From Brevundimonas sp. (GTDB lineage Bacteria; Pseudomonadota; Alphaproteobacteria; Caulobacterales; Caulobacteraceae): 64,000 nucleotides of DNA. Shown here one piece after another: positions 62,062-64,000 of the stretch; within the stretch, counting starts at the first letter, position 1; each line of letters opens with the position of its first letter. The position numbers were made by a program, and so were the translations under genes. Where the stretch lies: positions 1 to 64,000 of the forward strand of contig NZ_QFNM01000008.1 in assembly GCF_003248455.1 (NCBI RefSeq), written 5' to 3'. Below the pieces are notes generated by a model. The model did no database searches, had not been told where the DNA came from, and was given only the letters and a program-made list of their open reading frames with translations.

Positions 62062-63003
62062 ATGGCCGAGATCACTGCCGCCCTCGTGAAGGAACTTCGC
62101 GAGCGTTCGGGCGTCGGCATGATGGACTGCAAGAAGGCGCTGGTTGAGAACAACGGCGACATCGACGCCGCCATCGACTGGCTGCGCGCCAAGGGTCTGT
62201 CCAAGGCCGCCAAGAAGGCCGATCGCGTCGCCGCCGAAGGCCTGGTCGCCGTGGCGTCCAAGGAAGACGGCAAGGGCGAAGTCGCCGCCGCCATCGAGTT
62301 CAATGCGGAAACCGACTTCGTCGCCCGCAACGAACTGTTCCAGAACGCCGCCAAGCAATTCGCCCAGCTGGGCCTCGAGCACCACACGGTGGAGTCCCTG
62401 CACGGCGCCGAGCTGGAATCCGGCAAGACGGTCCAGGACGAAGTGACCAACATGATCGCCACCATCGGCGAGAACATGCAACTGCGCCGCGCCGCCCGCC
62501 TGTCGGTGTCGGAAGGCGTCGTCTCGACCTACGTCCACAACGCGGTTTCGCCCGGCGTCGGCCGCATCGGCGTGCTGGTCGCCCTGGAAGGCGAGGGGGA
62601 CAAGACCGCCTTGCGCGAACTGGGCCGCAAGATCGCCATGCACGTCGCCGCGACCGCGCCGCTGTCGCTGAACACCGACGACCTGGACCCGGCCGCCATC
62701 GAGAAGGAACGCACCGTCCTGACCGAAAAGGCCAAGGAGGAAGGGCGCCCTGAAGCCATGATCGCCAAGATCGTCGAAGGCCAGATCAACAAGTTCCAGA
62801 AGGACGTCGTGCTGTCCAAGCAGCCGTTCGTCATGGACCCGGACGTGACCATCGAACAGCTGGTCGCCAACTCGGCCAAGGAACTGGGCTCCTCGAACCT
62901 GCACCTGGCCGGCTTCGTCCGCCTGGCGCTGGGCGAAGGCGTCGAAAAGGTCGAAGGCCCCGACTTCGCGTCGGAAGTCGCCTCGATGATGGGCGGCGCC
63001 TAA
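62062..63003 (+). CDS. tsf: Elongation factor Ts
   Basis: The 313-residue guanine-nucleotide exchange factor for EF-Tu has the N-terminal UBA-like module and the signature RSGVGMMDCKKALVE, then EFNAETDFVARNELF. The core domain continues through GVGRIGVLVALEGE. AAGGAG six bases upstream marks the ATG at 62062. It is followed by a terminator. Confidence 0.96.
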   Translation: MAEITAALVKELRERSGVGMMDCKKALVENNGDIDAAIDWLRAKGLSKAAKKADRVAAEGLVAVASKEDGKGEVAAAIEFNAETDFVARNELFQNAAKQFAQLGLEHHTVESLHGAELESGKTVQDEVTNMIATIGENMQLRRAARLSVSEGVVSTYVHNAVSPGVGRIGVLVALEGEGDKTALRELGRKIAMHVAATAPLSLNTDDLDPAAIEKERTVLTEKAKEEGRPEAMIAKIVEGQINKFQKDVVLSKQPFVMDPDVTIEQLVANSAKELGSSNLHLAGFVRLALGEGVEKVEGPDFASEVASMMGGA

Positions 63004-63012
63004 GCGTCCACC

Positions 63013-63032
63013 CCCTCATTCGTGAGGGTTTT
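63013..63032 (+). terminator. Terminator of the rpsB-tsf operon
   Basis: CCCTCA (63013-63018), a TTCG tetraloop and TGAGGG (63023-63028) are followed by TTTTG, nine bases after the tsf stop. Confidence 0.85.
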
Positions 63033-63039
63033 GTATCAG

Positions 63040-63085
63040 AAGGGCGCGTTCGGCTTTGATGGCCGGCGCGCCCTTCGTCTATAAG
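63040..63085 (+). promoter_or_regulatory. Promoter and inverted repeat upstream of pyrH
   Basis: TTGATG (63056-63061), 18 bases and TATAAG (63080-63085) form a promoter for pyrH-frr about 45 bases before the start. A 9-bp inverted repeat, AAGGGCGCG (63040-63048) and CGCGCCCTT (63067-63075), overlaps it and could be an operator. Confidence 0.5.
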
Positions 63086-63130
63086 AAGCCGCCTGATTCA
63101 AGGGCGCAGCAGCAAACGGACCCTCCGCCC

Positions 63131-63865
63131 ATGCCCGACGCTCCCTCGAACTTCCGCTACAAGCGCGTCCTGCTGAAGGTCTCGGGCGAGGTGCTGATGG
63201 GCGATCAGACGTTCGGTCTGGACATGAAGACGGTCGATACCGTCGCCAAGGCCGTCGCCGACGTCGCGGCCGAAGGGGTCGAGATCTGCCTGGTCATCGG
63301 CGGCGGCAACATCTTCCGCGGCCTGTCCAAGGCGGCGGCGGGGATGGAGCGCGCCCAGGCCGACTATATGGGCATGCTGGCCACCATCATGAACGCCCTG
63401 GCCATGCAGTCGGCGCTGGAGAAGATCGGCGTCTCGACCCGCGTGCAGAGCGCCATTCCGATGGCCGCCATCGCCGAACCCTACATCCGCCGCCGCGCCC
63501 TGCGTCACCTGGAAAAGGGCCGGGTGGTGATCTTCGCCGCCGGCGTCGGCGCGCCGTTCTTCACGACCGACTCAGGCGCCGCCCTGCGCGCCGCCGAAAT
63601 GGGCTGCGACGCCTTGCTGAAGGGCACCAGCGTCGACGGCGTCTATACCGCCGATCCCAAGAAGGATCCGACCGCGACCCGCTACGACACCCTGACCTAT
63701 CAGGATGTGCTGGCCAAGGATCTGCGCGTCATGGACGCCTCGGCCATCGCCATGATGCGCGATACCGGCATCCCCATCGTGGTCTTCTCGATCCGGGACG
63801 ACAATTCGCTGCGCCGAACCCTGACCGGCGAAGGCACGTTCACGGTCATTCGGGACGCCGCATAA
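63131..63865 (+). CDS. pyrH: UMP kinase
   Basis: The 244-residue amino-acid-kinase-fold enzyme phosphorylates UMP to UDP. It has YKRVLLKVSGEVLMGDQ (phosphate loop), VIGGGNIFRGL, PFFTTDSGAALRAAEM and DGVYTADPKKDPTA. The ATG at 63131 fits the family start better than 63056, whose extra residues would run through the promoter. It precedes frr by 42 bases, the usual tsf-pyrH-frr order. Confidence 0.95.
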   Translation: MPDAPSNFRYKRVLLKVSGEVLMGDQTFGLDMKTVDTVAKAVADVAAEGVEICLVIGGGNIFRGLSKAAAGMERAQADYMGMLATIMNALAMQSALEKIGVSTRVQSAIPMAAIAEPYIRRRALRHLEKGRVVIFAAGVGAPFFTTDSGAALRAAEMGCDALLKGTSVDGVYTADPKKDPTATRYDTLTYQDVLAKDLRVMDASAIAMMRDTGIPIVVFSIRDDNSLRRTLTGEGTFTVIRDAA

Positions 63866-63907
63866 GGCGTCCGAGCGACCAGGAAAAAACGAAGAGAGAC
63901 CAAGAGC

Positions 63908-64000
63908 ATGGCGAAACCCGACCTCAAGACCTACCGCGACCGGATGGACCGCTCCGTCGCCGCCCTGAAGGAAGAGTTCAGCGGCCTGCGCACCGGACGC
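63908..64000 (+). CDS. frr: Ribosome-recycling factor, N-terminal part (cut by window edge)
   Basis: The first 31 codons (AKPDLKTYRDRMDRSVAAL, then KEEFSGLRTGR) match the start of ribosome-recycling factor, including the conserved SGLRTGR segment. The rest lies beyond the window. It follows pyrH, with GAGAGACC upstream as a weak ribosome-binding region. Confidence 0.93.
   Translation, partial: MAKPDLKTYRDRMDRSVAALKEEFSGLRTGR

Noticed and set aside
60862..62904. Open frame of 680 codons antisense to rpsB and tsf
   Set aside because: Shadow frame over two essential conserved genes. It has no domain, and repeated Gly-rich strings mirror the Ala codons of rpsB.

Overview
The window is high-GC, densely packed chromosome of an alphaproteobacterium of the order Caulobacterales, most likely Brevundimonas or a close relative. 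This rests on family knowledge and gene order: lon-hup-tRNA-Val next to a 14-gene nuo operon, birA-coaX-rnj-proS-lolC-lolD, and a tiny SOS-controlled membrane ORF directly upstream of dnaE, as I recall for sidA of Caulobacter crescentus. No 16S rRNA gene is present, so the genus is an inference.

Regions. (1) 1-1669: 3' part of lon, an HU gene and tRNA-Val(UAC). (2) 1653-24004: a genomic island of about 22.3 kb inserted at the 3' end of tRNA-Val. It is bounded by a 17-bp direct repeat copied from the tRNA end. It carries a tyrosine integrase, an XRE regulator, a serine resolvase with a three-subsite res-like array, a Shedu defence operon, a satellite-like module (AlpA-like protein plus DUF927 primase-helicase), a type III restriction-modification pair, a UmuD-like/UmuC pair, a NusG-like protein, a YfbU-family protein and several small membrane or exported proteins. 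(3) 24013-31000: autotransporter, GT4 glycosyltransferase, two identical tRNA-Asp genes and an AbgT-family transporter. (4) 31171-46522: the complex I operon nuoA-N, with two non-nuo genes embedded and a 13-codon ORF bridging nuoH and nuoI. (5) 46527-54456: birA, coaX, RNase J, two small membrane-protein genes, proS and lolCD. (6) 54500-60772: a degenerate BLUF-like protein, a FixJ-type regulator, a sidA-like ORF under two perfect LexA-type boxes, dnaE, and DUF3224 and DUF4142 proteins. (7) 60859-64000: rpsB, tsf, pyrH and the start of frr.

The core genes form tightly coupled operons in which TGATG and ATGA overlaps are the rule. The island is a patchwork: a fragment of a second umuC 3' end (13234-13320) lies 5.8 kb from the intact umuC, and the type III cassette sits between them. 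The most noteworthy signals are the Shedu/membrane/pPIWI-nuclease-like operon, the res-like array, the UmuD-like protein that lacks both its self-cleavage segment and its catalytic serine, and the sidA-like gene with tandem SOS boxes. All assignments come from reading the sequence and remembered family motifs; no database search was run.
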